Positions 40,911 to 52,650 of a stretch of DNA of 64,000 bases are shown one piece after another; the stretch's first letter is position 1; each line of letters starts with the position of its first letter. The stretch is from the NCBI RefSeq assembly GCF_002288925.2, contig NW_022098026.1, positions 19,771,410 to 19,835,409 on the forward strand, in the 5' to 3' direction. The notes under the pieces are model-generated. The model did no database searches. It was not told the DNA's origin and saw nothing but the letters and a program-made list of their open reading frames with translations. A program made the position numbers and the translations under genes. Source of the DNA: Delphinapterus leucas (lineage: Eukaryota > Chordata > Mammalia > Artiodactyla > Monodontidae).

Positions 40911-43509
40911 CTGGCCGAGGGAGAGCCGATGGCGCAAGCCCAGGAAACTCTAGGCTCCCAAGAGACCCCTTTTTCTTCCCCAGGGAAGCTTTGCTGAACC
41001 TTCTGATAACCTGGGAGGCCCCTTCCCAAGGGAACCCCCCCACCACCACACACACACACAGATCTTCCAGGACTCTGAGATTTCCAATGGTCCCTGCCCG
41101 AGAGGCCATTTTGCCTGAGGTGGGAGCATTGGGAGGGTGTGAAGGCTGGGGTTCACTTCCCAGGAGCTGACAGTCAAGCCTCTAAGAAGCTCCCTACCTG
41201 CCCTCACCATACACATCTGCATCACCCCACCCACCCCTCTCCCTACCCCTCCTTCCTCAGGCTTCTTCCACTTTCTCTGCTCCCAACCCCTACGTGGCCA
41301 CCTCCACTCTCTTCTTTTCATACCCCAGCATCCTGACAGGATGGATGGCGGGGAGGAAGCTGCAGTCTCTCCCACAACTCTTCAGTGGAGGTGCTAGGAG
41401 AGATGCCACAAAAGCACCTGACACTCCTGGGCCTCTGGCCACGTCTAGCTCCAGCTGCCTACGGGAGATTCCTGAACAGCCCTGAACACTCACACCCCCA
41501 ATAGCACTTGACCCTCACTTTCCCCCCAATAGCATTCTAGTTTCCTGGGGACCTCCTTCTCTCAAGTGGGCATATCCCCAGGAGGGGCAAAACAATAGAG
41601 CCTCATATGAAATAGGAAGGGGCAAAGCTCTTGGTACTACCTGTCTCCCTTCTTTACCCACTAATTTCCCCTCTGAGGGGGCTTGTCTAGATTTCTGGAG
41701 CGCTAAGAACCGGAGGAACAAGAAGCTCTTCAACTCTGCCTCGGTCACATCACAAAATTATATCTCTGGCTCCTCTTCTCGGTGCCCCTCCAGCAGGGAA
41801 AATCTCACTCCCAACAGGTCTTCGTCCCTTTCTGGGAGCTAGGACTCACCTCCTGCCCCTTACATTCAGTTCCTATAACCCCCTCCCCACCAAGAGCAGT
41901 AGTGGCCTTGGCCTCCTGGCAGAGCCTTCCTGGGCCTGTTTCCATAGAAACCAGATAGTCTGTGCAGTGTGAGAAGGGGAGGGGAGACAGGAGCAGGGAG
42001 GAGGGACCAGACCTCAGGGGCAACCCCAGAAGAAGGGACCTGGGCAATGAGAGAAGGAGGAAGCTGCCCCATCCAAAGGGAGGGTGGGACCTTGATCTGG
42101 GGAGGGGAGAGAGGAGGTAACCAAAGCTTGGTAGGTTCTATTCACCACCCCCCTCCCTGCCCCTGCACCACAGCTTATTCTGCTGTCTCCTGAGGAGACC
42201 CAGGACTGTCTCTTCCCCTGGAGCAGAGAGGGGGGGTTCCTCTCTCCCCACGCCCCTAAGATCCTTCTTTACCAGGAACTGCCTGATCTGGGGTGAATCT
42301 CTTTCCCAGGAGCCAGCAGTCTTAGTCTAAGACAGGGACCATAGGATACCTTCCCTCCCCCAAGAGCTATGCACTCACCCCAGACCAGTGGCTCTGTGCT
42401 CTGGAGGCTGGGCCGCCCCGGGACCCGGTGACCACTGCTGACCCCGTGGCGTGCGGCTCTCAAAGGCCCCATTCATCTCCGGGGGCTGAAGGCACCATTG
42501 TCCCTGGCGGGGGGTGGTGGGGGCAGTGGGGGGGGTCTCGACTCAGAAGGAAGGAATGTGTCTGGAGAAGTTGCCCGAAGGGCTCCAGTCTCCAGGTCCC
42601 TACCAGCTCTCCATCGGGACCGCTACATGACCCCAAGCCCTTTCCCCCACTAGCTCCCAGCAGCCTTCATGCTTCTCTTGAGGGTGGGGACTGCCGTGGT
42701 TTGGGGGAGAAGCCTCGCCCCAACCCTCTGGCTCTCTCGGCAGAACCCTTTCTGGGGCTGGGAGCTGTCCAGCGCCTCGGGTCCTGACGGACCAATGATG
42801 CGCCTAGGTGCCATCGGACAAGAGGGGGCTCAGGGCCAGCCTAAGCTGGCCAGGGGCTCGGGAGCTCTCCTCCACCCAGGTTAACACTGCAAACCACACC
42901 TGACCTGGGTGGGCATGGGTGCAGCTCTGGACATGGGGATCCATGGGTGCTGAGAACTGACCTGGGGAACAACTTGACCCCTGCCCTATCTGAGGAGAAC
43001 TGAAGGGTCAAGTGCCACCAGGCCACTCCCCTGGAATTCAGTCTCTGACAGAGTTACAGAAAAAAACAGGAGAGGTCAGGCCCTGCCTCTCCCTCCCCCA
43101 CCGTCTCTGCCGTGCCTCTGTTTCTGTTTTCCTAGCTCTCTCCACCCTCCTCTTCTCTTTCCCTCCCTGCTGGGTTGGGGGCTGCTGAATTATCACTTCC
43201 CAGCTCTGCTAATGTGCTCCCTGCTGCAGGGAGGGATCATAATTCTGGGAGATGATTAAGTTTCAAATTGTTTTTCTGTGTGTTGTTGAAGATGAGGCTT
43301 TAATATGGTCCCTCCCCAGATAGGGAGCCTGGCCTGGCCCCAGCTGCTTGCTGCATCCCTCCTCTGCTGGACCTCTCCTCTCTGATAGGCCAGGTCTGGG
43401 AACATGTCCCTTGGTGTCCCCTTTAAACTTATGTGGGGGGTGTGTGTGGGGGGGTGGGGGGGTGGACCCACCTTTGACTCAAGCAGGAATACACATAATG
43501 TGTGGTGAG

Positions 43510-43760
43510 AAACACTGGTTTTGAAGTCAGACACGTCAGAATTCAAATCCTAACTCTGCCACTTACTATCTGTGTGACCTTGGACGAGTTACTTAAACTG
43601 TCTGAGCCTCAGTTTCTTCATCTGTAAAATGGGGATAATTTAACAATGGCCTCATAGAGAGCTTTGTGGATTTAAAATGATAATGCATGTAAAGTGCTTA
43701 GCGGAGTGCCTGGCTCACGGTAAAACCTGGTCAATGTTAGTGGTTATTAGTACACACGTA
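43510..43760 (+). mobile_element. MIR SINE relic
   Basis: CACTTACTATCTGTGTGACC, TCTGTAAAATGGGGATAATT and GAGTGCCTGGCTCACGGTAA. Confidence 0.85.
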
Positions 43761-44179
43761 CCCCATCCTGTGTGATCCTGCCTCCCCCATCCTTCCTAAC
43801 TTTGTTCTTCAGTTCAGTAACTATACATCGAATGCCTGCTATTTTTCCAGGCACTGTGCAGTAGAAATTAAGTTATTCAGGAGTGAGGAAGTTGGTTTTC
43901 TTGCTTATCTGCCCTTAAACACCCCTTCATTTGCCTCCTTTCCTCCTTTCAATTTAAGTTCACTCCCATTTTACCCTCCTACCTACTTCCAGCTCTTCCT
44001 TCATTCTTCCTACTTCATTCTTCCTTCTTTCTCTGCAGTCTTATCACTTCACCTTGATTCTTATCCTCCTAACACACACACGTCTTTTACCTTCTACATC
44101 ATTCTCCATCCCATTTGGGGCCATCATAGTGAATAAAGGGGTTGAGTTTTCAAACTAGGAGAGAGAATCCTGAGTCCTG

Positions 44180-44181
<2 letters not shown>

Positions 44182-44215
<34 letters not shown>
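44182..44215. repeat. (GT)n microsatellite
   Basis: About 34 bp of uninterrupted GT. Confidence 0.95.
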
Positions 44216-44217
<2 letters not shown>

Positions 44218-45829
44218 CTAAGGGTCACACACGTTAATCTGAATTCAATGGTGGATCTGTAACAGACTTCTGAACTCATACATTTGAACGGTATACCTGT
44301 TTGCCTTCTATCCCCTATGTATAATAAGCCTTACAACCCTTGAAATATGTCTGTTTCTTTGCCTACCTACCTACCTACTCTGTCCCTACATCCATCTTTG
44401 TTATACTCTGCTCTAAATGGGAAAGTCTACTGGTTGTCAATAACAGAAGCTGATTTATGATAGTGTCTTTTTGTTTCTTCTCAGCTGGCTTCCTACCCTT
44501 CACCATACTGACCAATTTTTCCAAGAAGTCATTTCACAGCTCTTTGAGGGCTTGATTCAGTGCAGGAAACAGAAACTACTCTAGGTATTTTAAACTGAAG
44601 GGAATTTAGTATGGGAATTGAATGCTTATAAAAATATTAAAAAGACTTGTGGAAAGGACTCCTAGAAGCTGTACCAAGAGAGCTAATACATATGCCATGA
44701 TCAGAAAGATGGGGACTCAAAAGGCCACCACTGGAACTATTGAATTAAAGAACACACTGCCAAAGCTTTGCCATCTAGGAATTAGGAAGAAGAGACCAGG
44801 AAGCTGGAATAACCGTTACAGGAGAACCCCACATCTCCAGGATCCTGCTTGCCGGCAGAAAGCCCAAAATAGCAGAAAGAAGGCCTCTTCCGCTTTTCTG
44901 CCTGTCAGTCACACAAGTGCACTTAATTGTAAGGGAGTCAGAGGAACTGTATTGTAGCTTTCTAGTCTCTGTAACACAGTAGAAGAAAGTAGCAATAGAG
45001 GATGCATGCCAACTGACCATATTCAACACTAATTTGGACCTTGCCCTTTAGGAGTTCACCGACTAGAGGAGAAAACACAGGATCAATGCAGGTTAAAAGG
45101 ATGAGCCAGAAAGTATCTGTGACAGACCAAATTTCAGCCCCAGGAGGCCTGGGACCTTAGTGGTCTTAAAGTGAGCCCAGACCTAATTTGTAGCTATGGA
45201 GCTCAGGCTCTGCGAATCACTGGAGGACTAAAGCTGAAGTCAGTGCACTAGGGAGAGGCGGGGAAAGAAGAGACCATGACCCAATGTCCACAATAGTTCT
45301 CACTTCCTGGAAGGGGCTATACGCAATAATCCAGGACCCCGAGTGAGGTCCCAAGAAAACAGGGCCCACACTCGGTAACAGATCCTCCCTCACACTGACT
45401 GGTTTTCGTTTATGTGGCCCTATGTGGCTCACCTGTCACCTGCCTCAGACCATCATTCTAGAATGAGCCCTCAGGATCACCACGGGGAGAAGAGAAGTGC
45501 CGAGGGAAGGCTAAAGTGGGCCCGTCTCTCAAGCAGGAGAACCCAGGGGTGTTTTGATGGGGAATATCCAGAAACTGGCACCTTCCAGCTGTCTATCTCT
45601 GCTTCCTCCTGAAATTCCAGATGTTTTGGCATCTCTTCTCTTCTCTGACTCTAGGAATCAGGAGCTGAGTCTAGGTGCTTCTCGGACAAGGAAATAGTAG
45701 CAGCTTCCAAGATCCCAAATAAATCCCGTTTATAAATGGTGTCAGTTTATATCTGCTGAGCGAGTATGAAAGTGTAGGGATAAGAGGTGGGCTGGCATCT
45801 CCTCATGGGCTTAAAATGGAAGGTAGTGT

Positions 45830-46105
45830 ATCCCGGTGGGTAAAATCTTGGCTTCCAGAGTCCTGTTCTGACTCAACTGCTTCCTAGTTTGGCCCTAGTG
45901 TGACCTTGGGCCAATGACATAATCTCTCTGAGCTTGTTCCCAATCCGTAAAAGGGGAATAATACATACTTGCCTCCCAAGAAGGCTGGAGAGCTAATTGA
46001 AATGATTATGGATAACCATGTACAAAGTGCTTGGTTCAGTTCTTGGCACATAGTAAGCTTTCAGTAAATGGCAGCTGTTAGTATTTTTGTTATTATTATT
46101 GATAC
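45830..46105 (+). mobile_element. MIR SINE relic
   Basis: TGTGACCTTGGGCCAATGAC, TCCGTAAAAGGGGAATAATA and TTGGCACATAGTAAGCTTTC. Confidence 0.8.
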
Positions 46106-46499
46106 CGTACTTTCTCAGCAACAAACATCTTCCATCTTAATTACCTGGAAACATTTAGAAGAGGGGGTTCCTCACACAAGGCTTGCTCTGGAAGTATGAG
46201 CTCTTAGTCACAATTTGGAAAAGTGGGGAGCCAGACCAGCCCAGGATGCCCCTCAAGCCTGTTTCTTCCGGCTGAGAAGTCTCTGTCCCCTTGAATCCTA
46301 GTGCTGTCCCTGTGTGGATCCATTAGGGCATCTTAACATCACCCAGGGAAGGGGCCGTGATGTCACTCTGGCAGGTGAGGAAAGGAAAGGCTAGTGATAT
46401 TCACAGGCCCAAGATCAAAAAAGTTTGGAACCATCTGCTCTGACCTTTTGTGCCCCCTTTTCTCCTTTCCTCTCCTTTCCTCAAACCCTCCAACTTCAT

Positions 46500-46700
46500 T
46501 TAAATTTTATTGAACATCTACTATGTACCAAGCACAGGCACCATATTAGGTACACGGGGGTACAGTGAAGAACAGAGAGAAAGGCAGCCCCTAACCAACT
46601 GGAGCTCTCAGTTCACTGTGGCCACAAACTGTACAACTATAATGACACAAAATATTCATTTAATTACAGTTATAGTGGATGCATCTAAGGAAAATGACAG
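46500..46700 (+). mobile_element. Ancient L2/MIR-class relic
   Basis: TTATTGAACATCTACTATGT, ACCAAGCACAGGCACCATAT and GGGGTACAGTGAAGAACAG. Confidence 0.5.
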
Positions 46701-47052
46701 AGGGTAATGAGAGTGGATAATGGAGGAACTTAACCTCCCTTGTTAGTCTGGGGGAAGAGGGAGTGGGCAGGAAAGGCCAGATCAGACCTGCAGAACGAAT
46801 AAGAGTCAGCCACCCAAGGAGGGGGAAGTGCCCTGGGCAAAGTGAATTCCTGCCAGAATGTTAGATGATAACCTTATGATGTGTTGCCTTGACCAGAGGT
46901 ATTCGATTCTTAACTAGGGACTCCTAAAGGGATAAATATTTAATGGCGGGATTTTTGAGAGACATGTGACCAGCTGATAGGGTCAGGAGGCCTGCTCAAC
47001 AGCAGCATTCTAACCAAACCATGTGGCCAGGAGGCCTATCTCTGGGTATGCA

Positions 47053-47108
47053 TTGTGTGTGTGTGTGTGTGCGTGTGTGTGCGTGCGTGTGTGTGCGTGT
47101 GTGCGTGT
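47053..47108. repeat. (GT)n microsatellite with GTGC interruptions
   Basis: About 55 bp of GT interrupted by several GC steps, keeping purine-pyrimidine alternation almost throughout. Confidence 0.9.
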
Positions 47109-48347
47109 GGGAATGGAAATGCATGTTTGTGACTGTGAATGTAGGTGCAGGTGTCTATGAATAAATGCAGAGCTATAGCTAATAACTTTGACATCTGGGC
47201 CAAGCAACAGAAACATATCTTTAAATCCAGGTATACATCAACTCATGGGGGAGTTGCAGGAGAACAGAGAAGGAAAACTGTTCACATGCATGCACATAGG
47301 AGCCCCCCAGCAGTTAGATCCCCCACCCTTGACCTTGGACATCCCAGATCATCCATCTCTGCCAAGTATCAGGGGCAAACTAGGCAGCCCTGCTAGCGAA
47401 GCATTGGTGTTGAAGGTGGGGGAGGAGAAGAGGCTTTAAAATTTGCACAATCTTTTAGAAAATCATTATTTAAAACGTTGGCATCCTCCATATTTTTGTT
47501 CCTAGGCCCCTGGTGAGTGAGTATACCTTTATTGAGAGTTTGAATGTATGTATGCATCTATATGTGTGTGAATGCTGACTGTACGTGCTTATGTGTATAT
47601 AAATAGGTGTTTGGGGACTACAGTGTCAGTTGTGATAACTAAGAGCCCCTGTGAGTTTGGGGCCAGCAGACCTGTTTGTGTGCTCCTCCCCTCCTACTAT
47701 GCCTGTCTCCACTGATCTCATGAGACACAGAGGCTGGGATTATCTGCTGGTCAGGGCTGAGTCCCTTCATATTAACAATGGACCAAAAATGTACTGACCA
47801 CAAGGCAAACAGAAATAATATGCTCACGTTCACCTCCATCCCATAAAGCAAGTGGAACCTGGGCCCGTTGCAGTGAATGAGCTTCAATAATTCATCCCAG
47901 CTGCGGGTGTTGTATTGACACAAAGCTAATTTAACACTGTGGGAGCCAGGGGAGGCAAGGAGCAATTATGCCCTCACCTGCAGCATGGTCACTCTGCTAG
48001 CTCTCTGATGCTACGTTGGAAAGCAGAATCCCACAGTGGGAAAAAGGTTGGGGAAGTCGCTTGTCCCTTTCCCTCCTTGCAGGCAGTTGACTTTCTGAGG
48101 CCGCTAAGATGATGTTCTATTTTCTTCTTGATAATATTCTCGCATAGAGACTTCCCACCCCCATCTCAGGACTTGAACTTCCCAACAGTGACGGAGATGT
48201 TTCTTAGGTCAGACCAAGGTCTCTTCTGTATCTCTTTCTGAGGGATCAAAACCACTGGCACTTTCTGTAGGGTGTGATGGGTTTTGGAGGAGTGAGGTTG
48301 AGGTTTTTGCTGGAGAGAGAGGGAATCCTTAACATGGTTAATGTCTT

Positions 48348-48566
48348 TTTCCTTTTTTTTTTTTTTTTTTGCGGTACGCGGGCCTCTCACTGTTGTGGCC
48401 TCTCCCGTTGCGAAGCACAGGCTCCGGACGCGCAGGCTCAGCGGCCATGGCTCACGTGCCCAGCCGCTCCGCGGCGGCATGTGGGATCTTCCCAGACCGG
48501 GGCACGAACCCGCGTCCCCTGCATTGACAGGCGGACTCTCAACCACTGCGCCACCAGGGAAGCCCC
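48348..48566 (-). mobile_element. CHR-2-like tRNA-derived SINE
   Basis: Same family as the copy at 2.5 kb, minus orientation, poly-T at the left. The target duplication TGGTTAATGTCTT is at 48335-48347 and 48567-48579. Confidence 0.93.
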
Positions 48567-48654
48567 TGGTTAATGTCTTAAATGACATCCGACAACCCAT
48601 CTGATTTTCTTCTTTCTCAGAAATAAAAGTCACTCATTCAACCTCCAAAAAATG

Positions 48655-48880
48655 TCTGTTGAGTTCCTATCTCTCTTCATTTAGTCAATAAATGCTTAAT
48701 AAGTACCTACAGGTACTAGGTGAACCAAAGAGTCTGGATCCTTGCTTTCATGGGTCAGTAGGATAGCAGGAGAGAGAAGCCTTAAACACGTGAATAAGTA
48801 TGTAAGTGCAAATTGTTGCTAGTGCTACTTATTTCTATTCATTCACTCATTCAAACGCCAATACAACGAGGGAGAATAAT
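48655..48880 (+). mobile_element. Ancient L2/MIR-class relic
   Basis: AATAAATGCTTAATAAGTAC, GTCTGGATCCTTGCTTTCAT and AAACACGTGAATAAGTATG. Confidence 0.45.
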
Positions 48881-49009
48881 AGTAAGGAACAGCTTTGGAA
48901 CAGAAAGGTCTCTTTGAGCCCTGAAGGATGAGTAGCCTAGGGAAGAGAGTGGGAAGGGTAAACCAGGGGAGGGAAAAGCATGTGTTCAATGCCTTGCTTC
49001 TTACCGCAA

Positions 49010-49295
49010 GCAGATGACTAAGCTTTCCTGGGGCCTGGTGGGAGAGAAGGAACTGGAAGAGAAAGGTCTGAGTTCAAATTCTGCCTTTGCCACTTTATAG
49101 TTGGGTGGCCTTGGGCAAGCTACTTATCTCTTTCAAGTCTCAAGCTACTTATCTCTTTCTCACCTCATCTATAAAATGGAGATGATAACGTTTCCCACTT
49201 TGTAGGATTGTTGTGAAAAATTAAGTAAAATAATGTTCTAAAGTGCTTACCAGTGCTTGGCATATGGTAAGTGTCAATAAATTACTACTATTCCT
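49010..49295 (+). mobile_element. MIR SINE relic
   Basis: TTGGGCAAGCTACTTATCTC, followed by a 22-bp partial duplication of the CTCAAGCTACTTATCTCTTT segment, then TATAAAATGGAGATGATAAC and GTGCTTGGCATATGGTAAGT. Confidence 0.75.
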
Positions 49296-49299
49296 ATTA

Positions 49300-49464
49300 T
49301 GATTATCCTCAAATGCTCCAAGTTATTTATTACCTCCAGGCTTTGGCACAATTTTTTGCCTCTGCCTGGATCACACCCCATTCTCTTTACTCACTTATAC
49401 TCATCTGTCAAGTAACAGCTGAAATGTATTTCCCTGGAAGGACTTTCCTGACCCCTAGATCTAT
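49300..49464 (+). mobile_element. L2 fragment
   Basis: CCTCCAGGCTTTGGCACAAT, TGCCTCTGCCTGGATCACAC and GGACTTTCCTGACCCCTAG resemble L2. Confidence 0.55.
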
Positions 49465-49538
49465 GGCTCTCAAACTTTAGTGCATGTAAGAGTCACTGTG
49501 TGTGTGTGTCAGTGTGTGCTTATTACAAAGCAGATTCC
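49465..49538 (+). mobile_element. MER5A (hAT-Charlie) fragment, left part
   Basis: The stretch GGCTCTCAAACTTTAGTGCA followed by GTAAGAGTCAC and AAAGCAGATTCC matches the first part of the MER5A consensus as I know it. The right part lies at 52272-52410 after nested L1 insertions. Confidence 0.7.
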
Positions 49539-49680
49539 CAGTTTTGACAGAGTACCATGGTAACATAAGATGAAACATTATGGGAAACTGAAACTGAATG
49601 GGAGATATACAGGAGCTCTGCTATCTGCAACTTTTCTGTAAATCTAAGATTATTCCAAAATAGAAAGTTAATTTTTTTAA
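49539..49680 (+). mobile_element. L1 3' end fragment (a)
   Basis: A typical L1 3' UTR end: CTATCTGCAACTTTTCTGTA, then TATTCCAAAATAGAAAGTTA and an A-rich end, followed by a copy of AAAGCAGATTC. Confidence 0.75.
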
Positions 49681-49691
49681 AAAGCAGATTC

Positions 49692-50456
49692 GTATGCAAG
49701 TCATCAACCACAATGAGATATCACCTCATACTATTAAAAAAAAACAAGAGAGAGAGAGAGAGAGAATAACAAGTGTTGGCTAGGTTGTAGAGAAATTGGA
49801 ACACTTGTGCACTGTTGGTAGGAATGTAAACTGGTACAGCCACTTTGGAAAATAGTATGACAGTTCCTCAAAAACTTAAAAATAGAATTACCATGTTCCA
49901 CCAATTGTACTTCTGGGTATAATCCCAAAAGAATTCAAAACAGGGTCTCAAAGATGTATTTATACACCCATGTTCACAGCAGCACTATTCACAATAGCCA
50001 AAAGGTGGAAGCAAGCCAAATGTTCGTTGATGGCTGAATGACTAAACAAAATGTGGTATATACACACTATGGAATATTATTCAGCCTTAAAAAGGAAGGA
50101 AATTTTGACACATGCTACAACATGGATGAAACTCGGGGACATTATGTTAAGTGAAATAAGTCAGTGACAAAACAATACTGTATGATTCCACTTATATGAG
50201 GTATTTAGAACAGTCAAATTTATACAGATGGAAAATATAATAGGGTTTCTAGGGGCTGGGAGGAGAGGAAACAGTGGAGGTTTTTTGTTTGTTTTTTTAA
50301 TGTGTATAGAGTTTGTTTTGCAAGATGAAAAAATTTTGGAAATTGGTTGCACAACAATGTGAGTATACTCAACACTATCGAACTGTACACTTAAAATGGT
50401 TAAGATGATAAATTTTATGTTATGTATGTTTTACCACAATTTTCAAAAATTCAAAT
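49692..50456 (+). mobile_element. L1 fragment (b): end of ORF2 and 3' UTR
   Basis: Contains L1 ORF2 3' landmarks in order: ACCACAATGAGATATCACCT, a CACTGTTGGTAGGAATG-type segment, CACAATAGCCAAAAGGTGGA and TGGAATATTATTCAGCC. It is 5'-truncated and frames are broken, with no coding capacity. Confidence 0.85.
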
Positions 50457-50817
50457 AGCAGATTCCCGGGCCTCACCTTCAGAGCTTTTGACTCAGTGAA
50501 GAAATGGAAAAGCTGATTGTAAAATTCATATGGAGGGACCTCGAATAGCCAAAACAATCTTGAAAAAGAAGAACAAAGTTGGAGGATTCACATTTCCTGA
50601 TTTCAAAACTTACTACAAAGCTACAGTAATTAAAATAGTGTGGTGCTGGCATAAGGATAGACATATAGATCGACGGAATAGGACTGGGAGTTCAGAAATA
50701 AACTCATATATCTATGGTCAGTTGATTTTCAGCAAGGGTGCCAAGACTATTCAATGGTGAAAGAATAGTCTCTTCAACAGTTGTTGCAGGGACAACTGGA
50801 TATCCACATGCAAAAAG

Positions 50818-50852
50818 AAGGAGGAGGACGAGGAGGAGGAGGAGGAAGAGAA
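50818..50852. repeat. (GGA)n purine repeat within L1 fragment c
   Basis: About ten GGA-like units with one GAC step and an AGAAG end. Confidence 0.85.
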
Positions 50853-51507
50853 GTTGGATCCCTACCTTACACTATACACAAAAGTTAACTCAATATGGTT
50901 CAAAAGGCTAAATATATGAGCTAAAACTATTACACTCTTAGAAGAAAATATAACGGTAAATCTTCATGACCTGGATTTGGCAATGGTCTTAAACATGACA
51001 CCAAAAACACAAGTAACAAAAGAAAAAATGGATATATTGCACATCATTAAATAAAAAACTTTTGTGCATCAAAGGACACCATCAAGAAAGTGAAAACACA
51101 TTTTGCAAGTTATATATCCAGTAAGGTTCTGGTATCCAGAATATATAAGGAACTCATTACAACTCAATGACAAAAAGACAAATAACCCAATGTAAAAATG
51201 AGTAAAGGGCTTGAACAGACATTTCTCCAAAGAAGATTATACAAGTGGCCAATAAGTACATGAAAAGATGCTCAACATCATTAGTCACTGGGGAAATGGA
51301 AATCAAAACCACAGTGAGATACGGCTTCATGTCCACTAGGATGGCTATAGTAAAACAAAACAAAACAAAAAATAAAACACCTAAACAAAAACAAGTGTTG
51401 GCAAGGATGTGAGGACTTTGGAGCCCTTGTACATGTCTGGTGAGCACGTAAAATGGTGCAGCCACTGTGGAAAATGGTTTGGTGGTTCCTTAAAAAGCTA
51501 AACATAG

Positions 51508-51718
51508 GGCTTCCCTGGTGGCGCAGTGGTTGAGTGTCCGCCTGCTGATGCAGGGGACACGGGTTTGTGCACCGGTCCAGGAATATCCCACATGCCGCGG
51601 AGCGCTAGGCCCATGAGCCATGGCCGCTGAGCCTGCGCGTCCAGAGCCTGTGCTCCGCGACGGGAGAGGCCACAACAGTGAGAGGCCTGCGTACCGCAAA
51701 AAAAAAAAAAAAAAAAAA
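51508..51718 (+). mobile_element. CHR-2-like tRNA-derived SINE inside an L1 fragment
   Basis: Plus orientation, starting GGGCTTCCCTGGTGGCGCAG and ending in a long poly-A. The 16-bp duplication AAAAAGCTAAACATAG is at 51492-51507 and rebuilt after the tail at 51718-51733. It splits the L1 copy at 50.5-52.27 kb. Confidence 0.93.
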
Positions 51719-52271
51719 AAAAGCTAAACATAGAACTAGCATGTAACCCAGCAATGTCACTGCTAGGTATCTACCCAAGAAAATTGAAAACAGGTACTCA
51801 GACAAATATTTATACGTGAATGTTCATAGCAGCAACATTCACAATAGCCAAAAGGTGGAAACAACCAAAATGTCCATCGATGGATGAATGGATAAACAAA
51901 ATCTGGTATATTCATATAATGGAATGTTATTCAGCAATAAGAGGAAATGAAGTACTGACATATGATATAACATGGATGAACCTCAGAAACATTATGACAA
52001 GTGAAAGAAATCAGACACAAAATGTCATATAGAGTATCATTTCATTCATTTAAAATATGCAAGATAGGTAAATCCATTGAAAGTGGGTTAGTGGTTGCAA
52101 AGCGATGGGGGAGGGGAGCATGGGAAGCGACTGCTTGATGGGTGATGAAAATATTTTAGAACTAGATAGAGGTTATGATTGCACAACATTGTGAATGCAC
52201 TAAATGTCACAGAAATGTATGCTTTTAAGGCTATTTGTATGTTATGTAAATTTTACTTCGATTAAAAAAGA

Positions 52272-52410
52272 AAAGCAGATTCCTGGCCCCACCTTCAGAG
52301 CCTTAGACTCAGTGCATCTGCCATGAGGCCCAGGAATCTGAATTTTCTGCAAGTACCTTAGATACCTGACGCAGGTACAGGTACCGATTTTGAGAAATAT
52401 CACTATACTG
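52272..52410 (+). mobile_element. MER5A (hAT-Charlie) fragment, right part
   Basis: GCAGATTCCTGGCCCCACCT, then GGCCCAGGAATCTGAATTTT and a terminal TTTTGAGAAATATCACT, the expected order of the right half of MER5A. Confidence 0.8.
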
Positions 52411-52414
52411 TCTT

Positions 52415-52650
52415 AAACCTCCTGTTGATCCTCTCCCATAGGACCCGAGCTTCTCCTTTCGTAATACACCTCATAACTGGAATTACTTTTCCTGCAGCTC
52501 TTCCTGCACCGCCCCCCGCCCCCACCCCACGAGTCTGCAAACTCCCTGAGGGCAGAACCCATGTCTTCCTTATTTATCATAATACTCCCAGCATTTAGAA
52601 AAATCACCTGGACATTACATGTGCTTAATTGATATCAGGTGAATGGAATT
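52415..52650 (+). mobile_element. L2 3' end
   Basis: ACTCCCTGAGGGCAGAACCC, CTTCCTTATTTATCATAATA and CATGTGCTTAATTGATATCA are in L2 order. Confidence 0.55.

Larger units (their letters stand above)
37721..49462. other. Intergenic region upstream of PCDH1, proximal part
   Basis: No supported gene. It holds a degenerate 118-bp-type repeat (39.69-40.56 kb), a conserved-looking AT-rich islet (40.69-40.91 kb), several GT microsatellites, MIR/L2 relics and one CHR-2-like SINE. 44560-45020 looks like an interspersed-repeat remnant whose family I cannot name. Confidence 0.65.
50500..52271 (+). mobile_element. L1 fragment (c): ORF2 C-terminal region and 3' UTR, split by a SINE
   Basis: 5'-truncated LINE-1. 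Residual frame at 50530-50760 reads [18 protein letters not shown] and [18 protein letters not shown] L1 ORF2 sequence. Landmarks repeat those of fragment b, followed by the 3' UTR to an A-rich end. A CHR SINE interrupts it at 51508. Not functional. Confidence 0.88.

Noticed and set aside
49553..49566. Additional X-box-like GTACCATGGTAAC
   Set aside because: Lies in an L1 3' end and lacks one base of the palindrome; not counted in the RFX set.
50530..50760. Reverse-transcriptase-like short frame as a host gene
   Set aside because: It is the C-terminal part of L1 ORF2 in a 5'-truncated, frame-broken element.
51508..51718. tRNA gene suggested by A/B-box-like sequence in CHR SINEs (also at 2.5, 48.3, 54.1, 58.6 and 60.3 kb)
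   Set aside because: The tRNA-like head is part of a SINE; no intact cloverleaf with acceptor stem and 3' end.
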